From: Eikenella sp963515595
GTDB lineage: Bacteria > Pseudomonadota > Gammaproteobacteria > Burkholderiales > Neisseriaceae
Direction of reading: 5' to 3'
Assembly: GCA_963515595.1 (NCBI GenBank)
Contig: CAUPYH010000046.1
Span: 1 to 13,725 of the forward strand
Length of the DNA stretch: 13,725 nucleotides
Made by a program: the position numbers and the translations under genes. Below, in pieces: positions 1 to 7,562 of the stretch (its first letter is position 1; every line of letters starts with the position of its first letter). The notes under the pieces are model-generated. The model made no database searches and was not told the DNA's origin. It saw only the letters and a list, made by a program, of their open reading frames with translations.

Positions 1-1025
<1,025 letters not shown>

Positions 1026-1093
1026 GGAGATTTAAAGCCCAATCGATTAAAACGTGTTATTTTATCACACAATGTGCGGTAAGGCTGGGCGGG

Positions 1094-1136
1094 AAAGGCT
1101 ACCTGAAAACAGAATGGCGGGGTTCAGGTAGCCTTT
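1094..1136. terminator. DUS inverted pair, hairpin terminator candidate
   Basis: Two exact Eikenella-type DUS face each other, AGGCTACCTGAA at 1096-1107 and its complement at 1123-1134. With flanking A/T the stem is 14 bp and the loop 15 nt. On the minus strand this lies downstream of the EEP-domain gene and upstream of gyrA, the usual place of a neisserial DUS terminator. The Correia-like element sits between it and the gene it would terminate. No strong U tract follows. Confidence 0.7.
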
Positions 1137-1241
1137 TATAGTGAATTAATAAAAACCAGTGCAGCGTTGGCTCGCCTTGCCGTACTATTTGTACTGTCTG
1201 CGGCTCGCCGCCTTGTCCTGATTTAAATTTAAACCACTATA
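1137..1241. mobile_element. Correia-type miniature repeat element (105 bp)
   Basis: The element begins TATAGTGAATTAAT and ends TTTAAACCACTATA, imperfect terminal inverted repeats that match the Correia repeat ends as I know them from Neisseria (TATAGTGGATTAA). The interior contains the typical core GCGTTGGCTCGCCTTGCC, then GTACTATTTGTAC, then CTGCGGCTCGCCGCCTTG. The length matches the short Correia class of roughly 104-108 bp that lacks the internal segment found in the long form. It has no coding capacity. It lies in the 3' flank of the EEP gene, 10 bases after its stop codon, and directly abuts the DUS hairpin. Recognition is from memory of the family, without a database search. Confidence 0.85.
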
Positions 1242-1251
1242 TGTTTCTGCT

Positions 1252-2118
1252 TCATTGGCCGGTGTATTCCGCCAAGAGCGGCCGGTGGTCGGAGTGTTGC
1301 CAGGGCAGGGTGTGGGCGGAAACGTTTAGGCCTTTGGCTAAGGCGTGGTCGATATTGAGGAAGAACGGTTTCCAAGTGGGCGTGAAGTAGCGGGTGGCGG
1401 GGCGGCTGCCGCTTTCTTGCAGGAAACGGCGGAACAGCGGGGAAAACGGGCTGCTGTTGAAGTCGCCCACGGCCAGCGCGCGCGGTTCGGCTGCGAGGGC
1501 GCGGGCGGTTTCGGCCAGGTAGTGTTGCCGCGCTCCGGCCAGTTCGCTGCTGATGGGTGGCGGCGGGTGTAGGGCGTAGAGAGCGGTGCCGTCGGCAGTT
1601 TGGGCGCGGATATAGGGGTAGTCGCCAATCATGCGCACTTCGCAGGCGGCCAATGGCTGTTTGCTCCACAGGGCGAGGGCGAAAGGGCTGTATTCGCGGT
1701 GTTGGCAGCCGTGCGGATAGGCTTGGCGCAGGCTTTGCCAGCCGGGATTGTCGAGGTTGATTTCTCCCAGCGCGAGCAGGTCGGCCTGTTCGGCCAAGAG
1801 GGCGGCGCTTTCCGCTTCGGCGGCGGGGTTGTCGAGGTGGACGTTGTACCAAGCCAGCCGAGTGCCACCGGCCGGGGCATCGGGCAGGGTGAAGGGCTGA
1901 GCCAGCCATAGCAGAGATGCGGCGGTGCACACGAGCCACAGCGCACGCCACTTCGGGCGCGGCCAAATCGCGGCGAGAATGAAGACGGCAGCATAGTGGG
2001 GCAGAAAATGGCTGAGCAGTTCGGCCAGCCAGAATAAGCTGCCGAACTGCCCGGCTATGGCGGCAGCCAGGGCGAGCAAGGCGAGGATGTGCAGACGCAG
2101 GCGGATAAAGGCGGACAT
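1252..2118 (-). CDS. Membrane-anchored endonuclease/exonuclease/phosphatase (EEP) family protein
   Basis: The protein (288 residues) belongs to the EEP fold of Mg-dependent phosphodiesterases and phosphatases; the substrate cannot be told. The N-terminal 80 residues hold two or three hydrophobic segments (LHILALLALAAAIAG, then HYAAVFILAAIW, then LWLVCTAASLLWLA), so the catalytic domain is membrane-tethered. Catalytic-type motifs follow in family order: WYNVHLDN near residue 91, GEIN at 118-121 (metal-binding Glu), GDFNSSPFSP at 218 (Asp and Asn), NIDH at 255-258 and SDHRPL at 276. I chose ATG 2118 (MSAFIRLRLH). A longer frame from a TTG at 2214 would translate a DUS and begin inside the -35 box of the promoter candidate at 2186-2214. 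The Shine-Dalgarno is weak. The gene appears monocistronic. Confidence 0.85.
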   Translation of the reverse strand: MSAFIRLRLHILALLALAAAIAGQFGSLFWLAELLSHFLPHYAAVFILAAIWPRPKWRALWLVCTAASLLWLAQPFTLPDAPAGGTRLAWYNVHLDNPAAEAESAALLAEQADLLALGEINLDNPGWQSLRQAYPHGCQHREYSPFALALWSKQPLAACEVRMIGDYPYIRAQTADGTALYALHPPPPISSELAGARQHYLAETARALAAEPRALAVGDFNSSPFSPLFRRFLQESGSRPATRYFTPTWKPFFLNIDHALAKGLNVSAHTLPWQHSDHRPLLAEYTGQ

Positions 2119-2152
2119 GGCGGTGTTGGTGGAAAGGTGGCGGGTGGGATGG

Positions 2153-2164
2153 AGGCTACCTGAA
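2153..2164 (+). repeat. DNA uptake sequence (exact)
   Basis: Exact AGGCTACCTGAA in the untranslated leader of the EEP gene, 35 bases before its start codon. It has a complementary partner at 2248-2259, 83 bases away, but the spacing is too long for an obvious simple hairpin. Confidence 0.9.
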
Positions 2165-2185
2165 AAATAGGCGTGGTGTATTTTG

Positions 2186-2214
2186 ATAAAACGGAATGTA
2201 ATGGATTTTATCAA
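2186..2214 (-). promoter_or_regulatory. Promoter candidate of the EEP gene, overlapped by a 9-bp dyad
   Basis: Read on the minus strand: -35 TTGATA (5/6 consensus), 17-bp spacer, -10 TTTTAT (4/6). The expected transcript start near 2179 leaves a leader of about 60 nt before ATG 2118. The two boxes lie in a perfect inverted repeat, TTGATAAAA - 14 bp - TTTTATCAA (2183-2191 and 2206-2214), a geometry that could be an operator. This is inferred from sequence only. Confidence 0.5.
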
Positions 2215-2247
2215 GAGTAAGTTTGTGGATCTCTCCGAAGTTAGAAT

Positions 2248-2259
2248 TTCAGGTAGCCT
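2248..2259 (-). repeat. DNA uptake sequence (exact)
   Basis: Exact TTCAGGTAGCCT in the gap between rplS and the EEP gene. The rest of 2260-2344 holds nothing I can support. Confidence 0.9.
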
Positions 2260-2344
2260 TTATTTGCTCGATATTTGGCTTTGTGCTCAGGTGTTCTTCT
2301 ATGGTTTCCCATGTATGAGATAAAGCGGCTCGGGAATCAATCCA

Positions 2345-2376
2345 CAAATAAAAACCTGCCGCAGAGGGCAGGTTTT
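2345..2376 (-). terminator. Rho-independent terminator of the rpsP operon
   Basis: A perfect 10-bp stem, AAAACCTGCC (2351-2360) with GGCAGGTTTT (2367-2376), closes a 6-nt loop. On the minus strand it ends in a TTTTTATTT run. It lies 16 bases after the rplS stop, as expected for the end of the operon. Confidence 0.92.
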
Positions 2377-2391
2377 CGATAACAGCAAAGA

Positions 2392-2763
2392 TTAATCTTC
2401 CAGTTTGCGGCCAGACAGTTTTTCTTTGATGCGGGCAGCTTTACCGGTGAGGCCGCGCAGGTAGTACAGTTTGGCACGGCGAACGTGGCCGCGGCGTTTC
2501 ACTTCGATTTTTTCCACGTTGGGAGAATACAGCTGGAAAGTACGTTCCACGCCTTCACCGCTAGAGATTTTGCGCACGATGAAGTTGCTGTTCAGGCCAC
2601 GGTTGCGGCGGGAAATTACCACGCCTTCGTAGGCTTGCAGACGGGTACGGTTACCCTCGGTTACGCGCACAGAAACGGATACGGTGTCGCCGGGAGCAAA
2701 TTCGGGGATGGTTTTGTTCAAACGGGCGATTTCTTCCTGTTCGAGCTGTTGAATCAAGTTCAT
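2392..2763 (-). CDS. rplS: 50S ribosomal protein L19
   Basis: L19 is a large-subunit protein at the interface with the 30S subunit. The 123-residue sequence is full length and typical: MNLIQQLEQEEI at the start, PGDTVSVSVRVTEGNRTRLQ, then YEGVVISRRNRGLNSNFIVRK with the usual family pattern, and KVKRRGHVRRAKLYYLRGLTGKAARIKE-like basic C-terminus (here IEVKRRGHVRRAKLYYLRG). The start is supported by AAGGA eight bases upstream. It is the last gene of the rpsP-rimM-trmD-rplS operon, 17 bases after trmD, and is followed by a strong terminator. Confidence 0.98.
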   Translation of the reverse strand: MNLIQQLEQEEIARLNKTIPEFAPGDTVSVSVRVTEGNRTRLQAYEGVVISRRNRGLNSNFIVRKISSGEGVERTFQLYSPNVEKIEVKRRGHVRRAKLYYLRGLTGKAARIKEKLSGRKLED

Positions 2764-2780
2764 TGCTATAGTCCTTAAGT

Positions 2781-3524
2781 TTATGATGGGATATCTCGTT
2801 CCTCCTGCTGGATTTTCTGCAGGAGCCTAGATTCCTCTGGGGTTAATGCGCGGCCGGCCAAAAGGTCTGGTCGGCGCTGCAGGGTGCGGCGTAACGCTTG
2901 TTCTAAGCGCCATTCCGCAATCAGGGCATGGTTGCCGCTGCGCAATACAGCGGGCACGGACATGCCCTGAAATTCTATCGGGCGGGTGTAGTGCGGGCAG
3001 TCTAAAAGGCCGTTGGCAAACGAATCCTGTCCGGCCGAATCGGCATCGCCCAGCACGCCGGGGATCAGCCTCAACACTGCATCCATCAGCATCATGGCCG
3101 GCAATTCGCCACCAGATACCACAAAGTCGCCAATGCTGATTTCTTCATCAATGGCGCTGCTTAACAGGCGCTCGTCTATGCCTTCGTAGCGGCCGCACAC
3201 CAAAATCAAACCGTCCAGTTTAGCCAGTTCGGCTGTTTTTTGATGCGTCAATTGGCTGCCTTGCGGGCTGAGGTAAATCACTTTACCGTTATGCTGCGCT
3301 TTGGCGGTATCGATTGCCGATTGCAGCGGTTCGGGCATCATAATCATGCCGGGGCCGCCGCCAAAAGGCCTGTCATCGATGTAGCCCAATTTGTTGTCGG
3401 CAAACTGGCGCGGGTTGATGCTGTTGAAATGCCATAAGCCGCGTTGCAGGGCGCGGCCGGTTACGCCGTAGTCGGTGATACTGCGGAACATCTCGCCAAA
3501 CAGGGTAACGGCTTGGATATACAT
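2781..3524 (-). CDS. trmD: tRNA (guanine-37-N1)-methyltransferase
   Basis: TrmD methylates G37 next to the anticodon using S-adenosylmethionine, preventing +1 frameshifting. The 247-residue protein is a SPOUT (trefoil-knot) enzyme. YLSPQGSQL at residue 84, LVCGRYEGIDERL at 108 and ISIGDFVVSGGELPAMM at 129 form the knot and the SAM pocket. The interdomain DSFANGLLDCPHYTRP carries D167, equivalent to the catalytic E. coli D169. SGNHALIAEWR precedes the C-terminal tRNA-binding helices. The ATG overlaps the rimM stop by one base (TGATG), which points to translational coupling. No independent ribosome-binding site of note is seen. Confidence 0.98.
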   Translation of the reverse strand: MYIQAVTLFGEMFRSITDYGVTGRALQRGLWHFNSINPRQFADNKLGYIDDRPFGGGPGMIMMPEPLQSAIDTAKAQHNGKVIYLSPQGSQLTHQKTAELAKLDGLILVCGRYEGIDERLLSSAIDEEISIGDFVVSGGELPAMMLMDAVLRLIPGVLGDADSAGQDSFANGLLDCPHYTRPIEFQGMSVPAVLRSGNHALIAEWRLEQALRRTLQRRPDLLAGRALTPEESRLLQKIQQEERDIPS

Positions 3525-4036
3525 CAGTAATCCAAGCCCCAGTCGGCAATGATGCTGCCTTGTTTCAAATCCACATTGTCGATGTAGTGATCGACAAACG
3601 GAATCAGTTTGCGACCATGCTCACCATCTACCACCAAAATATCGTGCGCACCGGTTTCCATCAGGCTGCTTACTGTGCCGATGAGCTCGTTTTGCCGGTT
3701 GTGTACCGTCAAGCCGACCAAGTCGGCCCAGTAGTATTCGCCTTCTTGGGCGGGCTCAAAATCGCTGCGTTTGATTTCGATGGTGTAGCCGCGCAACAGC
3801 TGTGCAGCATCACGGTCGCTTATTTCGGCGAATTTTACTTGCAATTCATCGCCGGCCACCTGGCCGTTTTCCATCGTGTAGCTGCGGGAAACGCCGTCTT
3901 TTCTCAGCTGCCATACAGGGTAGTCCAGCAGGCTGTCGGCATATTCGGTATCGGCAGCCACTTTGACCCAGCCTTTGATGCCGAAAGCACCTTTGACATA
4001 GCCCATGGCTACCCAGTTGTCTTGGCTGCGTCTCAT
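3524..4036 (-). CDS. rimM: Ribosome maturation factor RimM
   Basis: RimM helps late assembly of the 30S head by binding S19. The 170-residue protein has the two expected parts: an N-terminal RimM beta-barrel beginning WVAMGYVKGAFGIKGWVKV, and a C-terminal PRC-barrel-like domain starting at EYYWADLVGLTV with the characteristic LMETGAHDILVV and KLIPFVDHYIDNVD. Start ATG 4036 lies 16 bases after rpsP. An alternative start at residue 11 (MGYVKG) would lose little, but the longer form has the usual length. The stop shares a base with the trmD start. Confidence 0.97.
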   Translation of the reverse strand: MRRSQDNWVAMGYVKGAFGIKGWVKVAADTEYADSLLDYPVWQLRKDGVSRSYTMENGQVAGDELQVKFAEISDRDAAQLLRGYTIEIKRSDFEPAQEGEYYWADLVGLTVHNRQNELIGTVSSLMETGAHDILVVDGEHGRKLIPFVDHYIDNVDLKQGSIIADWGLDY

Positions 4037-4052
4037 GGCGGGTATTCCAGAA

Positions 4053-4301
4053 TTAAGCGGCTTTCTGCTGCTCTTTTACCAAGCGGGCAACGGCATCGCT
4101 TACTTGCGCGCCTTGGCTCACCCAGTAGTTCAGGCGTTCGGTGTTCAGGCGTACGCGCTCCTGTTTTTCGTTGGCTACGGGGTTGTAGAAGCCAACGCGC
4201 TCGATAAAGCGGCCGTCACGACGGTTGCGTGAATCGGCTACCACGATGTTGAAAAACGGAGAATGCTTGGAGCCGCCGCGCGAAAAACGGATAACTACCA
4301 T
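4053..4301 (-). CDS. rpsP: 30S ribosomal protein S16
   Basis: S16 is a primary-to-intermediate binding protein of the 30S body. The protein is 82 residues, the usual bacterial length. It begins MVVIRFSRGGSKHSPFFNIVVADSRNRRDGRFIE-type sequence (MVVIRFSRGG then PFFNIVVADSRNRRDG), with VGFYNPVANEKQERVRL and LNYWVSQGAQVSDAVARL typical of the family. I take ATG 4301, preceded by AAGGA-type purines (GAAGGAAGAAGGA), rather than an upstream in-frame extension. It is the first gene of the operon, 51 bases downstream of the promoter candidate at 4352-4381. Confidence 0.97.
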   Translation of the reverse strand: MVVIRFSRGGSKHSPFFNIVVADSRNRRDGRFIERVGFYNPVANEKQERVRLNTERLNYWVSQGAQVSDAVARLVKEQQKAA

Positions 4302-4351
4302 ATTATTATTCCTTCTTCCTTCGGGAAATTTGATCAATAAGAAAACAGCGG

Positions 4352-4381
4352 ATTTTAGGGTAATTTGCCATGCGGGCGCAA
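4352..4381 (-). promoter_or_regulatory. Sigma-70 promoter candidate of the rpsP operon
   Basis: On the minus strand: -35 TTGCGC, 18-bp spacer, -10 TAAAAT (5/6). A start near 4345 gives a short leader of about 45 nt ending in a purine-rich ribosome-binding site. The -35 is weak, but position and -10 fit. Confidence 0.5.
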
Positions 4382-4466
4382 GCATTTGTTGAAAAAATAC
4401 CGTTTTACCGTGGTATCGGGTAGACGATATGCCGCAAGCGACTTGCTTTGGGCACAGGGTTGCGCC

Positions 4467-4520
4467 GTTTTCAGGTAGCCTTTTCCCTGACGGTTGCCCT
4501 GCCAGCAGGCTACCTGAAAT
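4467..4520. repeat. DUS inverted pair in a divergent intergenic region
   Basis: TTCAGGTAGCCT (4470-4481) and AGGCTACCTGAA (4507-4518) can form a 13-bp stem with a 25-nt loop. It lies between the divergent genes rpsP and hslU, where no gene ends, so it cannot be a terminator for either. In the 4302-4692 stretch I see no gene. The 73-codon minus-strand frame across it translates the DUS and has no family features. Confidence 0.85.
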
Positions 4521-4548
4521 CCAAACCTTTGGGCAAACCAGTCGGCTG

Positions 4549-4579
4549 CCCTTGATTTTCGCCTTGGCGGTGCCATTTG
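4549..4579 (+). promoter_or_regulatory. Heat-shock (sigma-32 type) promoter candidate of hslU
   Basis: CCCTTGAT (4549-4556) resembles the sigma-32 -35 box CCCTTGAA in seven of eight bases. After 14 bp comes TGCCATTTG (4571-4579), close to the -10 box CCCCATTTA. The spacing is that of known heat-shock promoters. A start near 4587 would put the whole 65-nt palindrome in the hslU leader. Consensus knowledge is from E. coli; activity here is inferred. Confidence 0.5.
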
Positions 4580-4594
4580 CCTGCTATTCGTGAC

Positions 4595-4659
4595 GGCGGA
4601 TTAAATTGGCTTTGTTACCAGACAAGCCAATGCTAGCGCAAAAGCCAGTTTAATCCGCC
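4595..4659 (+). promoter_or_regulatory. Long leader hairpin upstream of hslU
   Basis: Arms of about 20 bp pair: GGCGGATTAAATTGGCTTTG at 4595-4614 and its near-complement at 4639-4659 (one mismatch, one extra A). Within the left arm TTGGCTT can instead pair with AAGCCAA at 4624-4630. Two mutually exclusive folds are therefore possible. The hairpin ends 21 bases before the Shine-Dalgarno GGGAG (4681-4685) of hslU. It could stabilise the mRNA, sense temperature, or be a small repeat element. Confidence 0.6.
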
Positions 4660-4692
4660 CTATATTTGACCAAGCTATTTGGGAGCCGTTTT

Positions 4693-6030
<1,338 letters not shown>

Positions 6031-6047
6031 GCTGTTTGGATAAGAAC

Positions 6048-6104
6048 AGGCTACCTGAAAAATTTGCTTCGCAGAAACCTTGCTGCATTGCGTTTCAGGT
6101 ACCT
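6048..6104. repeat. DUS-bounded repeat, copy 1 (right DUS degenerate)
   Basis: An exact DUS at 6048-6059 and a damaged complementary DUS at 6094-6104 (one G missing: TTCAGGTACCT) enclose 34 bases. That interior matches the interior of 6906-6963 at 30 of 34 positions without a gap, including TTCGCAGAAACCTTGCTGC. It lies 17 bases after the hslU stop and can act as its terminator stem, though it has no good U tract. Confidence 0.85.
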
Positions 6105-6174
6105 TCTTTACGGTTGAGCTTGGCTAATGTTGTGGTAAAAGTTCAGACAATCTGCCATTAGAATGACTTAAAGA

Positions 6175-6203
6175 TTGTTAATATCGCTGCAACACCATAC
6201 AAT
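6175..6203 (+). promoter_or_regulatory. Sigma-70 promoter candidate of the Opa-like gene
   Basis: -35 TTGTTA (4/6), 17-bp spacer, -10 TACAAT (5/6). A start near 6210 gives a leader of about 68 nt. A perfect 12-bp palindrome GCTGCCGGCAGC (6207-6218) covers the expected start point and might be an operator or a 5' hairpin. This is the best sigma-70 match among the intergenic regions of the window. Confidence 0.6.
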
Positions 6204-6277
6204 CCGGCTGCCGGCAGCTTTCCTAAAAGTATGCCGGTTATTCAAATAATCTTTATCCCTTATGAGGAAAACGCAAC

Positions 6278-6859
6278 ATGAAAAAAATTCTGGCTACAAT
6301 GATTGCCCTTTCCATTCCTGCCGCCGCCTTGGCTGATGATAATCAAGGTTTCTATATTCAAGGCGACCTTGGCCATGCTTCGGTAAAAGGCAAGGTTTAT
6401 GGCGAAAGCGCCACGGCCAAAGGCTTCAGCCCGCGCCTTTCTGCCGGTTATGATTTCGGCAACTTCCGCGTGGCTGCTGACTATACGCACTACAAATCCC
6501 GCAGCGAAAGTGGCCGAATCAGCAGCTCGACCACTTATGATGCTGAAGCCAAATTCCAAAGTTTCGGTGTTTCCGCCATTTATGATTTCGACCTGAATGC
6601 TCCGGTGAAACCTTATGTGGGCGGTCGCGTAGCGCTTAACCGCGTATCGTTCGACACTACTGAAAACGGCACCGGCTACACCGAGCACTACCACCACCGC
6701 GAAACCAAAACCGGCATCGGCATCGTGGCCGGTGTGGGCTACGACATCACCCAGAATATTGCTCTGGATGCAGGCTACCGCTACAACTACTGGGGCAAAT
6801 TCGACGGCGTGAAAGTGGACTCCCACGAAGTTTCCGCCGGCGTGCGCGTGAAATTCTAA
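6278..6859 (+). CDS. Opa-family (opacity) outer-membrane beta-barrel protein
   Basis: The protein is predicted to be an 8-stranded outer-membrane barrel of the neisserial opacity family, whose Neisseria members are surface adhesins; the ligand here is unknown. The 193-residue precursor has a signal peptide MKKILATMIALSIPAAALA with cleavage after residue 19. Alternating beta-strand patterns follow, such as FYIQGDLGHASV, SPRLSAGYDFGNFRVAADYTHY, and VKPYVGGRVALNRV. The C-terminus is strikingly Opa-like: LDAGYRYNYWGKFDGVKV, then SAGVRVKF, ending in the aromatic residue needed for barrel assembly. The start has GAGGA nine bases upstream. The CTCTT coding repeats that phase-vary Neisseria opa genes are absent from the leader; only a run of seven A follows the ATG. 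The gene is flanked by two copies of a DUS-bounded repeat. Confidence 0.88.
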   Translation: MKKILATMIALSIPAAALADDNQGFYIQGDLGHASVKGKVYGESATAKGFSPRLSAGYDFGNFRVAADYTHYKSRSESGRISSSTTYDAEAKFQSFGVSAIYDFDLNAPVKPYVGGRVALNRVSFDTTENGTGYTEHYHHRETKTGIGIVAGVGYDITQNIALDAGYRYNYWGKFDGVKVDSHEVSAGVRVKF

Positions 6860-6903
6860 TTGCCCGAACCGGCAGCCCGGCTGTGTGCCGGGTTGAACAA
6901 AAC

Positions 6904-6965
6904 AAAGGCTACCTGAAAATTTAGTTTCGCAGAAACCTTGCTGCGTTGCGTTTCAGGTAGCCTTT
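6904..6965. terminator. DUS-bounded repeat copy 2, bidirectional terminator candidate
   Basis: Exact complementary DUS at 6906-6917 and 6952-6963 with flanking A/T give a 15-bp stem around the conserved 34-base interior, which contains TTTCGCAGAAA and CGCAG/CTGCG self-complementary stretches. It sits between the convergent Opa-like and lipoprotein genes and can terminate both. A separate 9-bp hairpin CCCGGC-TGTGT-GCCGGG (6873-6895, with one G-U pair) lies just after the Opa-like stop but lacks a U tract. Confidence 0.8.
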
Positions 6966-6978
6966 GTTGCCTGCGGTT

Positions 6979-7479
6979 TTATTGCGCTTGGCTGGCGCCG
7001 GCGGCTTTGGCGTCCCAGTAGTCGGCCAGGCGTTTGTCTTCGGGGGTGAATCCGGAGGCCATGCGGTAGTATTGGGAGAGTCGGATGGCGGCGGCGGTGT
7101 CGCCGTTTTCGGCTTTGGGTTGCAGGCGGGCGATTTGCTGCGGACTGAGGGCGAAGATGCTGCCGGTGGAGAGCGGGGCTTCGGGGTCGTAGTGCATTTC
7201 GTCCAGCACGGCCTGCAGGTGCGGCGGCAGGGGCACGCCGCGCTGTTGGAGTTCGTATGCCCAGGAGGCGGCATCGAGATAGCGGTATTGGGCGAGGAAT
7301 TTTTCGGCGGTGGCGCGGATTTCTTCGTTGGTTCGCGGCTCGGTAATTTGCGGCTCGCTGGTTTGTGGTTCGTTAGTTTGCAGAGGCTGCGGGCTGGAGG
7401 CGGTGGTGGGCATGGCGGGGTCTTTCTGGCAGGCGGTGAGAAGGAGGAGTACGGGAAGGATGGCGGACAGGCGTTTCAT
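6979..7479 (-). CDS. Lipoprotein with Sel1-like segment
   Basis: The 166-residue protein has a lipoprotein signal: MKRLSAILPVLLLLTAC, lipobox LLTAC, lipidated Cys17. A low-complexity linker of four five-residue units follows (QTNEP, QTSEP, QITEP, RTNEE; residues 34-53), which in the DNA is a 15-bp tandem repeat at 7321-7380. The linker probably spaces the globular part from the membrane. Residues 123-161 (AENGDTAAAIRLSQYYRM, then DKRLADYWDAKAAG) read like one Sel1-type helical repeat, with the G-D-x-x-A-A and W-x-x-K-A-A-x-G spacing. Function is not recognised. AAGGA lies a few bases upstream of the ATG. The upstream neighbour on the same strand is the M48 protease, but a DUS hairpin separates them. 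Confidence 0.8.
   Translation of the reverse strand: MKRLSAILPVLLLLTACQKDPAMPTTASSPQPLQTNEPQTSEPQITEPRTNEEIRATAEKFLAQYRYLDAASWAYELQQRGVPLPPHLQAVLDEMHYDPEAPLSTGSIFALSPQQIARLQPKAENGDTAAAIRLSQYYRMASGFTPEDKRLADYWDAKAAGASQAQ
7321..7380 (-). repeat. 15-bp tandem repeat inside the lipoprotein gene
   Basis: Four degenerate 15-bp units encode QTNEP/QTSEP/QITEP/RTNEE. Units are in frame, so a change in copy number would alter linker length without breaking the gene. Confidence 0.75.
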
Positions 7480-7520
7480 GGCTTTCCTTTTGGGATGGGG
7501 ATGCGTTTTTGTTTGGCTGA

Positions 7521-7562
7521 AGGCTACCTGAAAAACGGCAGCGGGGAGGTTTCAGGTAGCCT
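7521..7562. terminator. DUS hairpin overlapping the M48 protease stop codon
   Basis: Exact DUS at 7521-7532 and complementary DUS at 7551-7562 form a 13-bp stem with a 16-nt loop. Read on the minus strand, the right-hand DUS supplies the last codons of the protease (AAG GCT ACC TGA). The hairpin sits at the 3' end of that gene and just upstream of the lipoprotein gene. Confidence 0.85.

Noticed and set aside
4355..4576. 73-codon minus-strand frame in the rpsP-hslU gap
   Set aside because: It translates both DUS and overlaps the rpsP promoter; no recognisable protein features.
4666..4692. TTG start adding nine residues to HslU
   Set aside because: GGGAG is well placed for ATG 4693 and the family sequence begins there.
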